Origin: Litchfieldia stipae
GTDB lineage: Bacteria; Bacillota; Bacilli; Bacillales; Bacillaceae_L
Length of the DNA stretch: 64,000 nucleotides
Direction of reading: 5' to 3'
NCBI RefSeq assembly: GCF_014837155.1
Contig: NZ_JACYHA010000002.1
Span: 124,001-188,000 of the forward strand
Positions 1 to 8,729 of the stretch are shown one piece after another. Within the stretch, counting starts at the first letter, position 1. Each line of letters opens with the position of its first letter. The translations under genes and the position numbers were made by a program. The notes under the pieces were generated by a model, which was not told where the DNA came from, made no database searches, and saw only the letters and a program-made list of their open reading frames with translations.

Positions 1-16
1 TTTTAATGACGCTCAT
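1..16 (-). CDS. 5' end of an unidentified gene cut by the window edge
   Basis: On the minus strand an ATG at 16-14 follows the strong ribosome site AAAGGAG at a 7-base spacing. Only five codons (M-S-V-I-K) are inside the window. It lies beyond the phn terminator, so it is probably a separate transcription unit. Nothing can be said of its function. Confidence 0.5.
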
Positions 17-109
17 GGGACACTCCTTTCTGTCAACATTTAGATTATTCTCTTTCTTAACATAAATATAAGTACGTTTGAAATCAATAGAAGTTTCAAC
101 GGTCCATAA

Positions 110-147
110 AAATGAGCTAACCAATAAAATTGTTGGTTAGCTCATTT
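110..147 (-). terminator. Terminator of the phn operon
   Basis: A perfect 15-bp inverted repeat has arms at 110-124 and 133-147 and an 8-base loop. It lies 30 bases beyond the stop of the last phn gene. The T-run on the minus strand is short, so it may act in both directions. Confidence 0.75.
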
Positions 148-176
148 ATAGACATATAAATTTTATTATTCATATA

Positions 177-1037
177 TTAAGGGTGTGAAAGCTCAATCTT
201 CCGCTTTAATAGAAGTTCCAAACAATCTTCCCCTAAGTTAAATGTCCCTAAAGGAACTTCGGCATCACCATAGAATCCGTGGAAGTCAGATCCACCAGTC
301 TGAATAAGATTGTATTGCTCAGCAATTTCTTTTGCTTTTATTTCATCTGCGACATTATGCAAAGGATGCTTTACTTCAATTCCTTCTAACCCCATTTTGG
401 CCCACTCTCTTGCAGCATCAAAATTATTAAATTGACCAGGATGCGCTAAGACAGGAATCCCATTAGCTTCTCTTATCACTCTTATTGCCTCAATTGCATC
501 GACATATTCGAGTGGAACATAGGCAATACCGGGTTCTTTGATCGCATTTCCTCTAATGAAGAGCTTTTTATAGAGGTCTCCGTATATTCGATTTGTATAT
601 CCTTTATCCAGCAAAGCATGCATAATATGTTGTTTGAATACACTAGTTCCACCTTCTGCATAGCTTTGTACTTCTTCCCACGAAAGGTCGTAACCATTTT
701 TGATCAGCTGCTCTACCATTAAGTAAGACACTTCATTTCGCTTTTCTAAAAAGGGTTGGCAAAGCTTAGAAATGGCAGGATGTCCTGGAGTGATAAATAA
801 ACCTAAGATATGAGCTCTTGTGTTTCTTTTGTAATCATATGCTGAGATTTCAATGCCTGGGATAATCGTCACTCCGATCTTTTCACCAAATTGCATTGCG
901 TATTCTAATCCCGCGGTTGTATCGTGGTCAGTAATAGCAAGATGTGTGACATCATTTCGTTTAGCCTGCCATAGAACTTCTTCAATTGTAAAAGAGTTAT
1001 CTGAAATCTTCGTGTGACAATGAAGATCAATCTTCAT
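177..1037 (-). CDS. PHP-domain phosphoesterase, probable cyclic-phosphate dihydrolase of the C-P lyase pathway
   Basis: A 286-residue PHP (polymerase and histidinol phosphatase) protein. The metal-binding signature is visible: H6-x-H8, D37-H38-D39 in AITDHD, a Glu in PGIEIS near residue 62, H199 in LAHPG, and D251-F-H253 in GGSDFHG. It is the last gene of the phn operon. A PHP protein from Eggerthella lenta (PhnPP) is known to open 5-phosphoribosyl 1,2-cyclic phosphate, the product of PhnJ, and to release both phosphate esters, giving ribose 5-phosphate. That role would explain why no phnP or phnN gene is present here. The family is clear; the exact substrate is inferred from context. The ATG follows GGGAGGTG. 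Confidence 0.85.
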   Translation of the reverse strand: MKIDLHCHTKISDNSFTIEEVLWQAKRNDVTHLAITDHDTTAGLEYAMQFGEKIGVTIIPGIEISAYDYKRNTRAHILGLFITPGHPAISKLCQPFLEKRNEVSYLMVEQLIKNGYDLSWEEVQSYAEGGTSVFKQHIMHALLDKGYTNRIYGDLYKKLFIRGNAIKEPGIAYVPLEYVDAIEAIRVIREANGIPVLAHPGQFNNFDAAREWAKMGLEGIEVKHPLHNVADEIKAKEIAEQYNLIQTGGSDFHGFYGDAEVPLGTFNLGEDCLELLLKRKIELSHP

Positions 1038-1070
1038 TCTAGCACCTCCATTTTTGACATTAAATGCTTC

Positions 1071-1766
1071 TTATACTAGGGTTTCTCTTGTTAAGCTATA
1101 TGTTCGATCAACAACGGTTTCCATAAAGTCAATATCGTGGAAAATTCCTATCATACTTGTTCCAGCTTCTTTCAATTCAATAATCATCTCCTTGACGGAG
1201 TCCTTGGAAGCGTGATCTAGTGAAGCGGTTGGTTCATCTAATAATAATAGCGTTGGTTTCTTGACCATTGCCTGTGCAAGATTAAGTCTTAGCTTCTCAC
1301 CACCACTAAAGGTCCGAGGATATGAATCCCAAAGTGTTTGTGGAAGCTTAAAGTGAGTAAGAATCTCTTCTGCTTGCATTCTTATTACGTCTAATTGATC
1401 TGAAGTTGCTTCACTTATCGCTGTCATCACAACTTCAAGAGCAGTGACACGTGGCATCACATTTAAGAACTGAGATACATAACCGATTTCTTTCTGACGA
1501 ATTAATAGAATCTCTCGCTCTGAAGCTGTCACTAAATCAATAGGTCCAAATTGTCCTGATTGATAGATGATTTCTCCACCTGATGGAGTATAGGTGCGGT
1601 AGATGCTTTTTAATATGGTTGATTTACCAGAGCCACTTTTTCCGGTAATACCGAGGAATTCACCTTTTTGTAGTTCAAGATTAAATCCGTTACACCCTAT
1701 AATCTTTTTTTCTTGATCATGATGAATCGTAAATGTTTTTTGTAGATTGCGTATTTTTAATAGCAT
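1071..1766 (-). CDS. phnL: C-P lyase subunit PhnL (ABC-type ATP-binding protein)
   Basis: An ABC ATPase of about 230 residues with Walker A GKSGSGKST, signature FSGGEKLRLN and Walker B LLLDEPTASLD. In the C-P lyase pathway PhnL works with PhnG, PhnH and PhnI in forming alpha-D-ribose 1-methylphosphonate 5-triphosphate; it is not a membrane transporter subunit. It follows phnM and precedes the PHP gene, all on the minus strand. The ATG at 1766 is chosen over a TTG two codons upstream because GGGGAG lies 8 bases before it. The order phnM-phnL-PHP differs from the E. coli order phnK-phnL-phnM-phnN. Confidence 0.9.
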   Translation of the reverse strand: MLLKIRNLQKTFTIHHDQEKKIIGCNGFNLELQKGEFLGITGKSGSGKSTILKSIYRTYTPSGGEIIYQSGQFGPIDLVTASEREILLIRQKEIGYVSQFLNVMPRVTALEVVMTAISEATSDQLDVIRMQAEEILTHFKLPQTLWDSYPRTFSGGEKLRLNLAQAMVKKPTLLLLDEPTASLDHASKDSVKEMIIELKEAGTSMIGIFHDIDFMETVVDRTYSLTRETLV

Positions 1767-1837
1767 CTTCAAAGCTCCCCACCTTTTTGTTCATTTTGGG
1801 TATGAGTTTGTATGAACAGTCTTACTTAATGTAGTAA

Positions 1838-3031
1838 CTAATGAATAACTCTAGTAAGTGATTGAGAATGATAATTCATTTGACATACAATATGGCCATC
1901 AACGAGTACAGTATGCAATACAGGTCTTACTCCATCTTCACTTACAATCAGGAGATCTGCCTTTTTACCGATTTCAATTGAACCAACTTCATGGTCTAGC
2001 TTTAAAGCTTTTGCTGGATTTAAGCTGACCATATTAATAGCTTCATTGATTGGTAGATAAGTATTAGCCAATTTAAATGGTGCATGGAGCATCGATGATG
2101 GATAATAATCTGAACAGAATATATCTACAAGTCCACTCAGGATAGCTTCCATTGCTGACAGATTATTGCTATGAGATTTACCTAACAGAGCATTTGGTGC
2201 TCCCATTACAACATAAAGCCCCATTTCCTTTGCTTTTTTTGCTACTTCAAACTCGATTGGAAACTCGCTGATCGACGCATTCCACTCTTTGAGCATTGAT
2301 AGCTTTTCGATGGTGTCATCATCATGAGATGCAATCGGAATGTCATATTGAGTTGCTAGATTGGCAATTTCTTGTAAAGTTTTACGATCTAGTTTCTCCA
2401 TTGATTTACTTTCTTCAATGATTTGAAGAGCTTCTTCTTCAGAATAATGACGATGCTCCATTAAGAAGTTTTTGTGCATGTCAATATCACGATATTGACC
2501 TTGTCCAGATGTGTGATCCATGAAGGACAGCTGATCAATCTTATTTGTTTTAATTAATCGCTCGACATCTGGTACACCACTTTTGTTTGTTATTTCAAAT
2601 CTTAGATGCGTTTTATGACGAATTAAATGTTGTTTTATCGCCAATCGTTTGATATCTTCAATGATTTGAATGACAGTCTGATTTTGTCTAATCCACTTTT
2701 TGGCATTCTCTTCGTATAATGATAATGAGTGGTAAATTGTTGTAATGCCTTCACCTACAAGCTTCTTTTCAAGCTCATAAAAGGAAACCTCGATTGGGAA
2801 TTTGCTACTTGGTCTTGGCTCTAATTCAATTTCAATTGCGTCACTATGTGAATCAACCAAACCTGGTAATAACCAATTTCCACCTGCATCGATATCATGT
2901 TTTTCTATCTTATCTGGTATGCCTTCCTTGATCCCGACTATTCGATCTCCGTCAATTTCGACTGTTCCGTTTTTTATTACTTCTGTAGGAGTTACAATGT
3001 TAGCTCGATAGATCTTCAGTTGTTTATTCAT
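1838..3031 (-). CDS. phnM: Ribose 1-methylphosphonate 5-triphosphate diphosphatase PhnM
   Basis: An amidohydrolase-superfamily protein of about 397 residues with typical metal-site motifs: PGLVDSHSD near residue 57, SFMDHTSGQG, IASHDDDT and FCSDYYP. PhnM removes pyrophosphate from alpha-D-ribose 1-alkylphosphonate 5-triphosphate, giving the monophosphate substrate of PhnJ. It lies 12 bases after phnK and about 70 bases before phnL. Two adjacent ATG codons are possible; the second (3031) is 7 bases from GAGG and is preferred. Length and motifs match the family. Confidence 0.92.
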   Translation of the reverse strand: MNKQLKIYRANIVTPTEVIKNGTVEIDGDRIVGIKEGIPDKIEKHDIDAGGNWLLPGLVDSHSDAIEIELEPRPSSKFPIEVSFYELEKKLVGEGITTIYHSLSLYEENAKKWIRQNQTVIQIIEDIKRLAIKQHLIRHKTHLRFEITNKSGVPDVERLIKTNKIDQLSFMDHTSGQGQYRDIDMHKNFLMEHRHYSEEEALQIIEESKSMEKLDRKTLQEIANLATQYDIPIASHDDDTIEKLSMLKEWNASISEFPIEFEVAKKAKEMGLYVVMGAPNALLGKSHSNNLSAMEAILSGLVDIFCSDYYPSSMLHAPFKLANTYLPINEAINMVSLNPAKALKLDHEVGSIEIGKKADLLIVSEDGVRPVLHTVLVDGHIVCQMNYHSQSLTRVIH

Positions 3032-3046
3032 CATTTCACCTCTAAT

Positions 3047-3898
3047 TTATAGTAAAGAATGAACCAATAATTGCGTATAAGGATGCTGTGGATCTTCTAA
3101 AATTTGATCTGTTAATCCTTGCTCGACCACTTTTCCATGTCTCATAACCATCGTTCGATCAGCAAGCATACGAATGACTCCTAAATCATGTGAAACGACA
3201 ATCATAGCTACCTTGCTTTCTCTTTGTATCTTTCGTATAAGGTCCAAAACTTTTGCTTGAACTGACAAATCTAATCCAGTTGTTACCTCATCTAATAATA
3301 GAATCGGTGGATTATTTGCTAGTGCTTTTGAAATTTGGACACGCTGTTGCATTCCACCGCTAAACGTACTAGGTGGTTCGTCCATCCGATTAGTTGGAAT
3401 TTCAACATGCTGTAAGAGCTCTGATGCCCTTTCTCTTATTTTTCCTACATGAAAAGAACCTGAAGCAATTAGCTTTTCTACAATGTTTCCACCACTGGAG
3501 AAATTCATTTTCAAACCTAACCATGGGTTTTGATAGACCATTCCCATTAAATAATTTCGAATGTAGCGTTTTTGCTGAGCAGATGCTGCGAGAATATTCG
3601 ATTCTCCATCATGGTAGAGTGATATGGTTGCATCACCATAGGTAACCTCATCATCAAAATATAAACATTTCACAAGGGAACTTTTTCCTGATCCACTTTC
3701 TCCAACGATTCCAAGGATTTCTCCAGGATATAAATCTAGTTCGATATTGTTACATGCCCATACACTTCCACAATGCTGACAACGATTTGTATCCTCCCCT
3801 AACATTTCAGGTTCAACACAATAGGAACACCCATTACCATAACGTTTAGTTAACTTCTCGACTTTTAATAGAGGTTTTTCATGTATAGAAGCTACCAC
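3047..3898 (-). CDS. phnK: C-P lyase subunit PhnK (ABC-type ATP-binding protein)
   Basis: An ABC ATPase of about 283 residues with Walker A GESGSGKSS, signature FSGGMQQRVQ and Walker B LLLDEVTTGLD. In E. coli PhnK docks on the PhnGHIJ core and is needed for C-P bond cleavage in vivo. The first 50 residues carry a Cys-rich stretch (GCSYC, then CQHC and a further Cys) that interrupts the usual N-terminal beta-strands and could bind a metal. The likely start is the GTG at 3898, which overlaps the phnJ stop as TAGTG; an ATG 39 bases upstream lies inside phnJ. Tight coupling to phnJ fits a shared complex. Confidence 0.9.
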   Translation of the reverse strand: MVASIHEKPLLKVEKLTKRYGNGCSYCVEPEMLGEDTNRCQHCGSVWACNNIELDLYPGEILGIVGESGSGKSSLVKCLYFDDEVTYGDATISLYHDGESNILAASAQQKRYIRNYLMGMVYQNPWLGLKMNFSSGGNIVEKLIASGSFHVGKIRERASELLQHVEIPTNRMDEPPSTFSGGMQQRVQISKALANNPPILLLDEVTTGLDLSVQAKVLDLIRKIQRESKVAMIVVSHDLGVIRMLADRTMVMRHGKVVEQGLTDQILEDPQHPYTQLLVHSLL

Positions 3899-4758
3899 TA
3901 GACGAGCACCCCATTTTCTTTTTGCATGGTTGAACAATGTCCTGTATCAGAGCACTGATAGATGATTTCACCAGAGATATCATCATAGATTTCATCAAGG
4001 AATGTATCTTCACTTTTACAGAGACGACACGATAACCCATCAAAGTGCTCTACTTGAAATGGATAATCATCAAATTGCAACGGTGTGACATTTGTAAAGG
4101 GTGGTATAGCATAGATTTTCTTTTCTCTTCCAGCACCAAATAAGTAGAGACCTTCAGCCTGATGAAGCTTTAATAAATCAAAACGTGGGATGGGGCTAGG
4201 ATTAAAGATATATCGATCATGAGCCATACTTGGATAATCAGCCCCTATCGTAATTTCTCCCCATTTAATGATATCTTCATATAATCTTAGCCACATGCTG
4301 CTATAATCCATTTCAGCATGTAATCTTTTTGTAATCTTTTCCTTAGATTCCACTCTTCTAAGCGGCTCTGGCATTGGAACTTGAAAGACCAGAATCTGTT
4401 CTGCCCTTAGATTTTTTTCAGGTATCCGATGACGTGTTTGAATCACTGTGGCCTCTTCTGTATTTGAAGTCGTAGTTAGATCTGTGCACTTCTCTACTAG
4501 CTTCTTTATACTAACGGCATTCACACTATCATCATGACCTTGATCAATGACCTTCAAGCAATCTCCATTACCGATTAAAGAAAGTGTTAATTGAAGTCCA
4601 CCTGTCCCCCAGCCACGTCCTATTGGCATTTCTCTGGATGCAAAAGGAACTTGATAACCTGGGATTGCAATCGCCTTTAATGTAGCTCTACGAATTTCTC
4701 TTTTAGAGCCTTCATCTAGAAACGCATAATTATAGCTTTGTTCAACTAGCTGATTCAT
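3898..4758 (-). CDS. phnJ: Carbon-phosphorus lyase PhnJ
   Basis: The radical-SAM C-P lyase, about 286 residues. It cleaves the C-P bond of ribose 1-alkylphosphonate 5-phosphate, releasing an alkane such as methane and the 1,2-cyclic phosphate. The C-terminal cysteine pattern is intact: C244-x2-C247, then C269 and C275 in QCSDTGHC, matching the iron-sulfur ligands and the catalytic Cys of the E. coli enzyme with almost identical spacing. The N-terminal block GYQVPFASREMPIGRGWGTG is typical. The ATG at 4758 lies 9 bases after AGGA and is preferred over one three codons upstream. Flanked by phnI (19 bases away) and phnK (overlapping). Confidence 0.96.
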   Translation of the reverse strand: MNQLVEQSYNYAFLDEGSKREIRRATLKAIAIPGYQVPFASREMPIGRGWGTGGLQLTLSLIGNGDCLKVIDQGHDDSVNAVSIKKLVEKCTDLTTTSNTEEATVIQTRHRIPEKNLRAEQILVFQVPMPEPLRRVESKEKITKRLHAEMDYSSMWLRLYEDIIKWGEITIGADYPSMAHDRYIFNPSPIPRFDLLKLHQAEGLYLFGAGREKKIYAIPPFTNVTPLQFDDYPFQVEHFDGLSCRLCKSEDTFLDEIYDDISGEIIYQCSDTGHCSTMQKENGVLV

Positions 4759-4777
4759 TATGTTCATTCCTTTCTTT

Positions 4778-5860
4778 CTATTTAGCTAAACCTTGGGCAT
4801 TTCGGATTCGGTCTAGCATGGATTGGAAGGTGATATAATGTGGCATTTTTAAATGTGATACGAATCCATGTGCTTCAACTGGGTCTACATGTAATAGAAC
4901 AAATTCTTCGTCCTGAGTAGGGGCATTACCGGATGTTTCAAGACTTCGTTCTAATATCGCCATTGAAATGGCTTTTACTTCATTTTGCCCGTACGTGAGT
5001 CCGTACCCTAGCATAAACTCCACATCGCCTTGCTCATTTTGGGTAAAGGAGTTGATGGTTTCAACCTCGGTTAGAAGGATTTCCCCTATATAAATTGAAT
5101 CATCGTCTTCTTCGTTACTAAATGGATATGGGATACTTACTTCTGCATACCCAACTCGCAATTCTCCAATCGTTGGGTGTACGACCCCATAACCTCTCAT
5201 ACTGCTGTAAGCCATGGAAGTCATTGCTCCTGTTTCTCCTCTAGTTAGAATTTGAAGTCTAGCAGAACGTGGAGCTGGGAAGGTTAACTTTTCCCGAGTA
5301 ATATCAAATGGTTCTGTTTCGTGTAACTCTCTATTTGCAAGCAATCCCTGTTTTCTCAGTAGGTCTGCTACCTTTTCAAATGTTGGCAATGTCTCTGTTG
5401 AAGGTAGTTCTAATTCATATTCATTTATAAAATCTGAGATGGACTGATCGTCCTCATCACGTAACTGAAAGTTTAATAGGCGATGAGTATAATCATAGGT
5501 TGGTCCTAATAGTTGACCGCCTGGAATATCTTTGAAGGAAGAAGATATTCTTCGGATTACCCTCATATTTTTCGGTTCAAGAGTCACTGAATAATGATTT
5601 CTAGGTAATGTAGAGCGATAAGCTCTGAGTAGAAATGCAGCTTCCTGTGTATCACCTTCTGATTGCTTAAGGGCTAATGCTGCATATTCAGGAGCATAGA
5701 GCCCACCCTCGCCCATTACTCGATCAATCAGAAGACGCATTTGGTTTGTGATTTCTTCAGTTTTTAAAACATTTTGAACGCCTTTAAGTCGGTACATTTG
5801 AACAAGCTTTTCCGCTTGTTCAATCGCTATTTGACCGCCAGTAACTGCAACATATCCCAT
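4778..5860 (-). CDS. phnI: C-P lyase core subunit PhnI
   Basis: A 360-residue PhnI. It is the nucleosidase component that, with PhnG, PhnH and PhnL, displaces adenine from ATP to make the ribose 1-phosphonate 5-triphosphate. The N-terminal GYVAVTGGQIAIEQAEKLVQ and the block GGLYAPEYAALALKQSEGD are characteristic, and the length agrees with the family. Its ATG follows the phnH stop directly (TAAATG), so translation is probably coupled. It is the third gene of the core block G-H-I-J. Confidence 0.95.
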   Translation of the reverse strand: MGYVAVTGGQIAIEQAEKLVQMYRLKGVQNVLKTEEITNQMRLLIDRVMGEGGLYAPEYAALALKQSEGDTQEAAFLLRAYRSTLPRNHYSVTLEPKNMRVIRRISSSFKDIPGGQLLGPTYDYTHRLLNFQLRDEDDQSISDFINEYELELPSTETLPTFEKVADLLRKQGLLANRELHETEPFDITREKLTFPAPRSARLQILTRGETGAMTSMAYSSMRGYGVVHPTIGELRVGYAEVSIPYPFSNEEDDDSIYIGEILLTEVETINSFTQNEQGDVEFMLGYGLTYGQNEVKAISMAILERSLETSGNAPTQDEEFVLLHVDPVEAHGFVSHLKMPHYITFQSMLDRIRNAQGLAK

Positions 5861-6475
5861 TTATGAACACTCACTTTCTATCAAAGTTGTTCTTGGAATT
5901 GCTAGGATTTCTCCAGAATCATTTGTTAAAATTAGATCGATTCCTAAAGGGTATTCTTTGTTTAACTCATTTCGAAGCCTTATCCAATGTGGAGATAATC
6001 CTTCAAATGAGCAAAGCTTCTCACCAGCTATTCCTGGTCCGCTTAATCGGTATGTATCTCCTTCTTGAAATGATGAAAGATGTAAAACTAAGGTTGCGCT
6101 TTCGTGTGGGTCTTCTAACGATCCAATATTTACACAACTCATGATTTCATGGATGTCTTGCTCATTTAACTCTTTATGGACAAAGATATAGTCTGCTTTC
6201 TCGAGCTGTTCATTCTTACTAAATGTCTTCCAATGAAGGAATTGTGCAACATCTCTTTGTCGATTCGTTATGACGTGAAAGCTCACTTCCCGATCGATAA
6301 GTGTATAGGCAATGGCCATTAAGGAAGGTGAAAAATCATGAGTTTGCTCGATACCAGTTATCAATTCTTGGATATCATTTATCTTTCCGGGTCTAGCCAT
6401 GCAATCTATTAACTTACGGTAGATTTGTTGGGCACCGTAAATATAGTTAAACGTAACCTGTTCAGCTTTTGTCAT
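5861..6475 (-). CDS. phnH: C-P lyase core subunit PhnH
   Basis: A PhnH protein of about 204 residues, part of the PhnGHIJ core. Recognisable blocks are YRKLIDCMARPGK near the N-terminus and ESATLVLHLSSFQEGDTYRLSGPGIAG in the second half. The ATG at 6475 has GGAGG about 7 bases upstream and overlaps the end of phnG by 14 bases; a longer reading from 6520 would sit inside phnG and is rejected. The overlap suggests translational coupling of G, H and I. Confidence 0.93.
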   Translation of the reverse strand: MTKAEQVTFNYIYGAQQIYRKLIDCMARPGKINDIQELITGIEQTHDFSPSLMAIAYTLIDREVSFHVITNRQRDVAQFLHWKTFSKNEQLEKADYIFVHKELNEQDIHEIMSCVNIGSLEDPHESATLVLHLSSFQEGDTYRLSGPGIAGEKLCSFEGLSPHWIRLRNELNKEYPLGIDLILTNDSGEILAIPRTTLIESECS

Positions 6476-6899
6476 TGTAATCCTCCATCGTGTCGAAATG
6501 TACTTGAGATTGAGAAACAATTTTACTTTCCATTAGCTGTTTGTTATATATATTTCGTTCTTCCTCTTCAAGTTCAAATTTCCAAGAGGAGGTGATGTCA
6601 AGCTGCGCGTTAAAAGCTGCATCAATTACAGCAAGTTGATAGGCTTTTTCTAACGCTTCACCCATAATGACCCCAATTCCAAATGAATCATTAATAGCGA
6701 CAGTACATTCGCTCAGCAGAACCTCTCCCATATAGAATGGCTGCATTGACACTGAATCTCGAGCCTTTATCATCACTAATCCACAAGAAGCAGGTCGTTC
6801 TAATTGAACATGTGATCTTCCTTCAACCTGGGTTGATAATTTCTTTAATAGAGCAGGATCACCTTCGACTAATATTTTTGTTAATCTTGATTTCTTCAT
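6462..6899 (-). CDS. phnG: C-P lyase core subunit PhnG
   Basis: A PhnG protein of about 145 residues, the usual family length. MIKARDSVSMQPFYMGEVLLSEC and DAAFNAQLDI are typical of PhnG. It starts the enzyme half of the phn locus: the ATG at 6899 follows AAAGGAG, whereas the longer reading from 6944 has no ribosome site. The upstream gap of about 170 bases to phnE contains a terminator hairpin, so phnG-PHP may be transcribed partly by read-through or from its own promoter. Confidence 0.92.
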   Translation of the reverse strand: MKKSRLTKILVEGDPALLKKLSTQVEGRSHVQLERPASCGLVMIKARDSVSMQPFYMGEVLLSECTVAINDSFGIGVIMGEALEKAYQLAVIDAAFNAQLDITSSWKFELEEEERNIYNKQLMESKIVSQSQVHFDTMEDYNDKS

Positions 6900-7041
6900 G
6901 GCTACTCCTTTCAATTCTGGTATGTAAGGAAATATGTATTCCATAGTTTAAGGTTAGCTTATCTACAAGTTGGCATGGTTAAGCTAATGTAAAAATAATC
7001 TAAAGATAGAATTTACAATCAACAAATCTATGATTAAATAG

Positions 7042-7066
7042 AAAAAACGCCTTTTCGGCGTTTTTT
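7042..7066 (-). terminator. Internal terminator between the phn transporter and C-P lyase genes
   Basis: The inverted repeat AAAAAACGCC / GGCGTTTTTT with a 5-base loop lies just after the second phnE stop (7072). It is GC-rich at its centre with T-runs on both sides. On the minus strand it would attenuate transcription from phnDCEE into phnG and so reduce the enzyme genes relative to the transporter. Confidence 0.75.
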
Positions 7067-7071
7067 TAGGC

Positions 7072-7944
7072 TTACATTTTTACTTTTAGCTTTGCCTTTA
7101 TTCTTGTTGCAATAATTTCTAACATAATAGCGACAATTAAGACAAAATAGGTAATCATCCCAACCTCTCGTAAATCTAAATAAAACGCACTTGCCATGAA
7201 CATATCAAAACCAATACCGCCAGCACCAGCAGCTGCGCCCATCGCGATGGCTACTCCAAAGTTAATTTCAAATCGTAGAAATGTCCAAGAAATTAAATAA
7301 GTCATTGATGATGGGATGACTGCTTGGAAGATAATTTGCCACCAATTAGCCCCACTCCCACGTAATGCCTCGATGACTCCCTTATCTAATTCCTCAAAAG
7401 ACTCAGAATAGGCTTTAACTAAATAGCCCATGGAATGGAAGGTCATTCCTACTACAGCAGCCACACTACCAAGTCCCGCTGCAATGGCGAAGATTAATAC
7501 CCATAATACAGTCGGCACTGCCCGGATAAATGCAATGATCCCTTTAATAAGGTTAGAGACTCTTTTCGATGATAAATTTTCTGCAGCAAATAGGCCGAGG
7601 AATAATGCTAACACAGCACCGAAAATAGTTGTTAGCAATGCAAGTCCAAGTGTAATTAAAACCTGGTAAACCGCCTCACTAAATGTAAAGTGATTGAAAT
7701 GTGCTTCAGTAAACATCACCTTCAAATTAGTACCAAGCATTAATAGTCCATCAACCATTTTTACATCCTTATAATCAAATGTCATAAACCCGTACACCGT
7801 TAATATAATCAAGATGGATATTGTTAATCTCAAAACGATGGTAGCTCTAGTTAATGGTTTTACTTTGATTTTATTTTTTATATCTGGCAGTGATCCATTG
7901 CCTTTCATGTCTGGATGAATTTTTGATAGTTCACCTACTCCCAT
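7072..7944 (-). CDS. phnE: Phosphonate ABC transporter permease PhnE (second copy)
   Basis: A 290-residue inner-membrane permease with a BPD-transport domain. One hydrophobic segment lies near residues 35-55 and several more follow from about residue 95. The EAA-like loop contains EALRGSGANWWQIIFQAVIPSS. It pairs with the preceding phnE to form a heterodimeric channel driven by PhnC and fed by PhnD. Its ATG overlaps the stop of the first phnE (ATGA type). Two phnE genes are common in Gram-positive phosphonate transporters. Confidence 0.9.
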   Translation of the reverse strand: MGVGELSKIHPDMKGNGSLPDIKNKIKVKPLTRATIVLRLTISILIILTVYGFMTFDYKDVKMVDGLLMLGTNLKVMFTEAHFNHFTFSEAVYQVLITLGLALLTTIFGAVLALFLGLFAAENLSSKRVSNLIKGIIAFIRAVPTVLWVLIFAIAAGLGSVAAVVGMTFHSMGYLVKAYSESFEELDKGVIEALRGSGANWWQIIFQAVIPSSMTYLISWTFLRFEINFGVAIAMGAAAGAGGIGFDMFMASAFYLDLREVGMITYFVLIVAIMLEIIATRIKAKLKVKM

Positions 7945-8729
7945 TATAAGATCACCCTTCTAACATAGTTTGATAGAAACTCAATGACTAAGATTGAAGC
8001 GACAATCATAATAACTACAAGACTAGCAGCATTATAATTTAAGCTTTTGTAATATAAGTCGAAGGAAAACCCAATTCCTGTTCCTGTTAAAAGACCAACA
8101 AGTGTTGCACTACGCACATTCGTCTCGATCATAAATAGCAGCCAACTCATGATTTGACTTATACTTGATGGAATAACCGCATTCATAATAATTGAAAAAT
8201 AGCTTGCACCAGTAGCCCTCAATGCTTCAACAGAACTACTTCCCACTTCATCAATGGTTTCCATAAAAGCCCGAGTCAAAAAACCAAATGAGACAAAGAA
8301 CAAAGCAAAATATCCAGTTAATGCACTTTGTCCAAAAGCAAATAATAAAATCAATGCCCAAGCTGCGACATCTATATTACGAAATAGTGTTGCTATTCCC
8401 CTACAAACCACACTAAAAAAACCATTTATTTTCGTTGTGTTTGATCCGAAAATCGCAAATATCAGTGCGAAGAACGCTGCAATTGTAGCCGAAGCGATCG
8501 AAATTAATAGTGTTTCTTGCAGCTTACTCCAAATATTGGGTAGCCTTTCGAGTGACTTTGCATCTGGATAGAAATTGGTCAAGCCCCAATGAATTGCTGC
8601 TGGAATTGAGGTCAGTCCTTTAATCACATCGAACTCAGTAATCATGATGGCTCCATATGTTATAGCAATCATGATGAACAGAATAATAAATGTTGTTCGT
8701 CTTTTCTTTGCAAAAAAATCAGCCTGCAT
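7944..8729 (-). CDS. phnE: Phosphonate ABC transporter permease PhnE (first copy)
   Basis: A permease of about 261 residues, paralogous to the next gene, with the loop EALRATGASYFSIIMNAVIPSS in the second half and about six hydrophobic segments. The ATG at 8729 follows GGAGGTAAAC and overlaps phnC by 11 bases; the longer reading from 8741 lacks its own ribosome site. It acts in the cytoplasmic membrane with phnC and phnD products. Confidence 0.9.
   Translation of the reverse strand: MQADFFAKKRRTTFIILFIMIAITYGAIMITEFDVIKGLTSIPAAIHWGLTNFYPDAKSLERLPNIWSKLQETLLISIASATIAAFFALIFAIFGSNTTKINGFFSVVCRGIATLFRNIDVAAWALILLFAFGQSALTGYFALFFVSFGFLTRAFMETIDEVGSSSVEALRATGASYFSIIMNAVIPSSISQIMSWLLFMIETNVRSATLVGLLTGTGIGFSFDLYYKSLNYNAASLVVIMIVASILVIEFLSNYVRRVIL

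Noticed and set aside
6476-6520. Longer PhnH from an upstream ATG inside phnG
   Set aside because: No ribosome site, and the family N-terminus begins at MTKAEQ from 6475.
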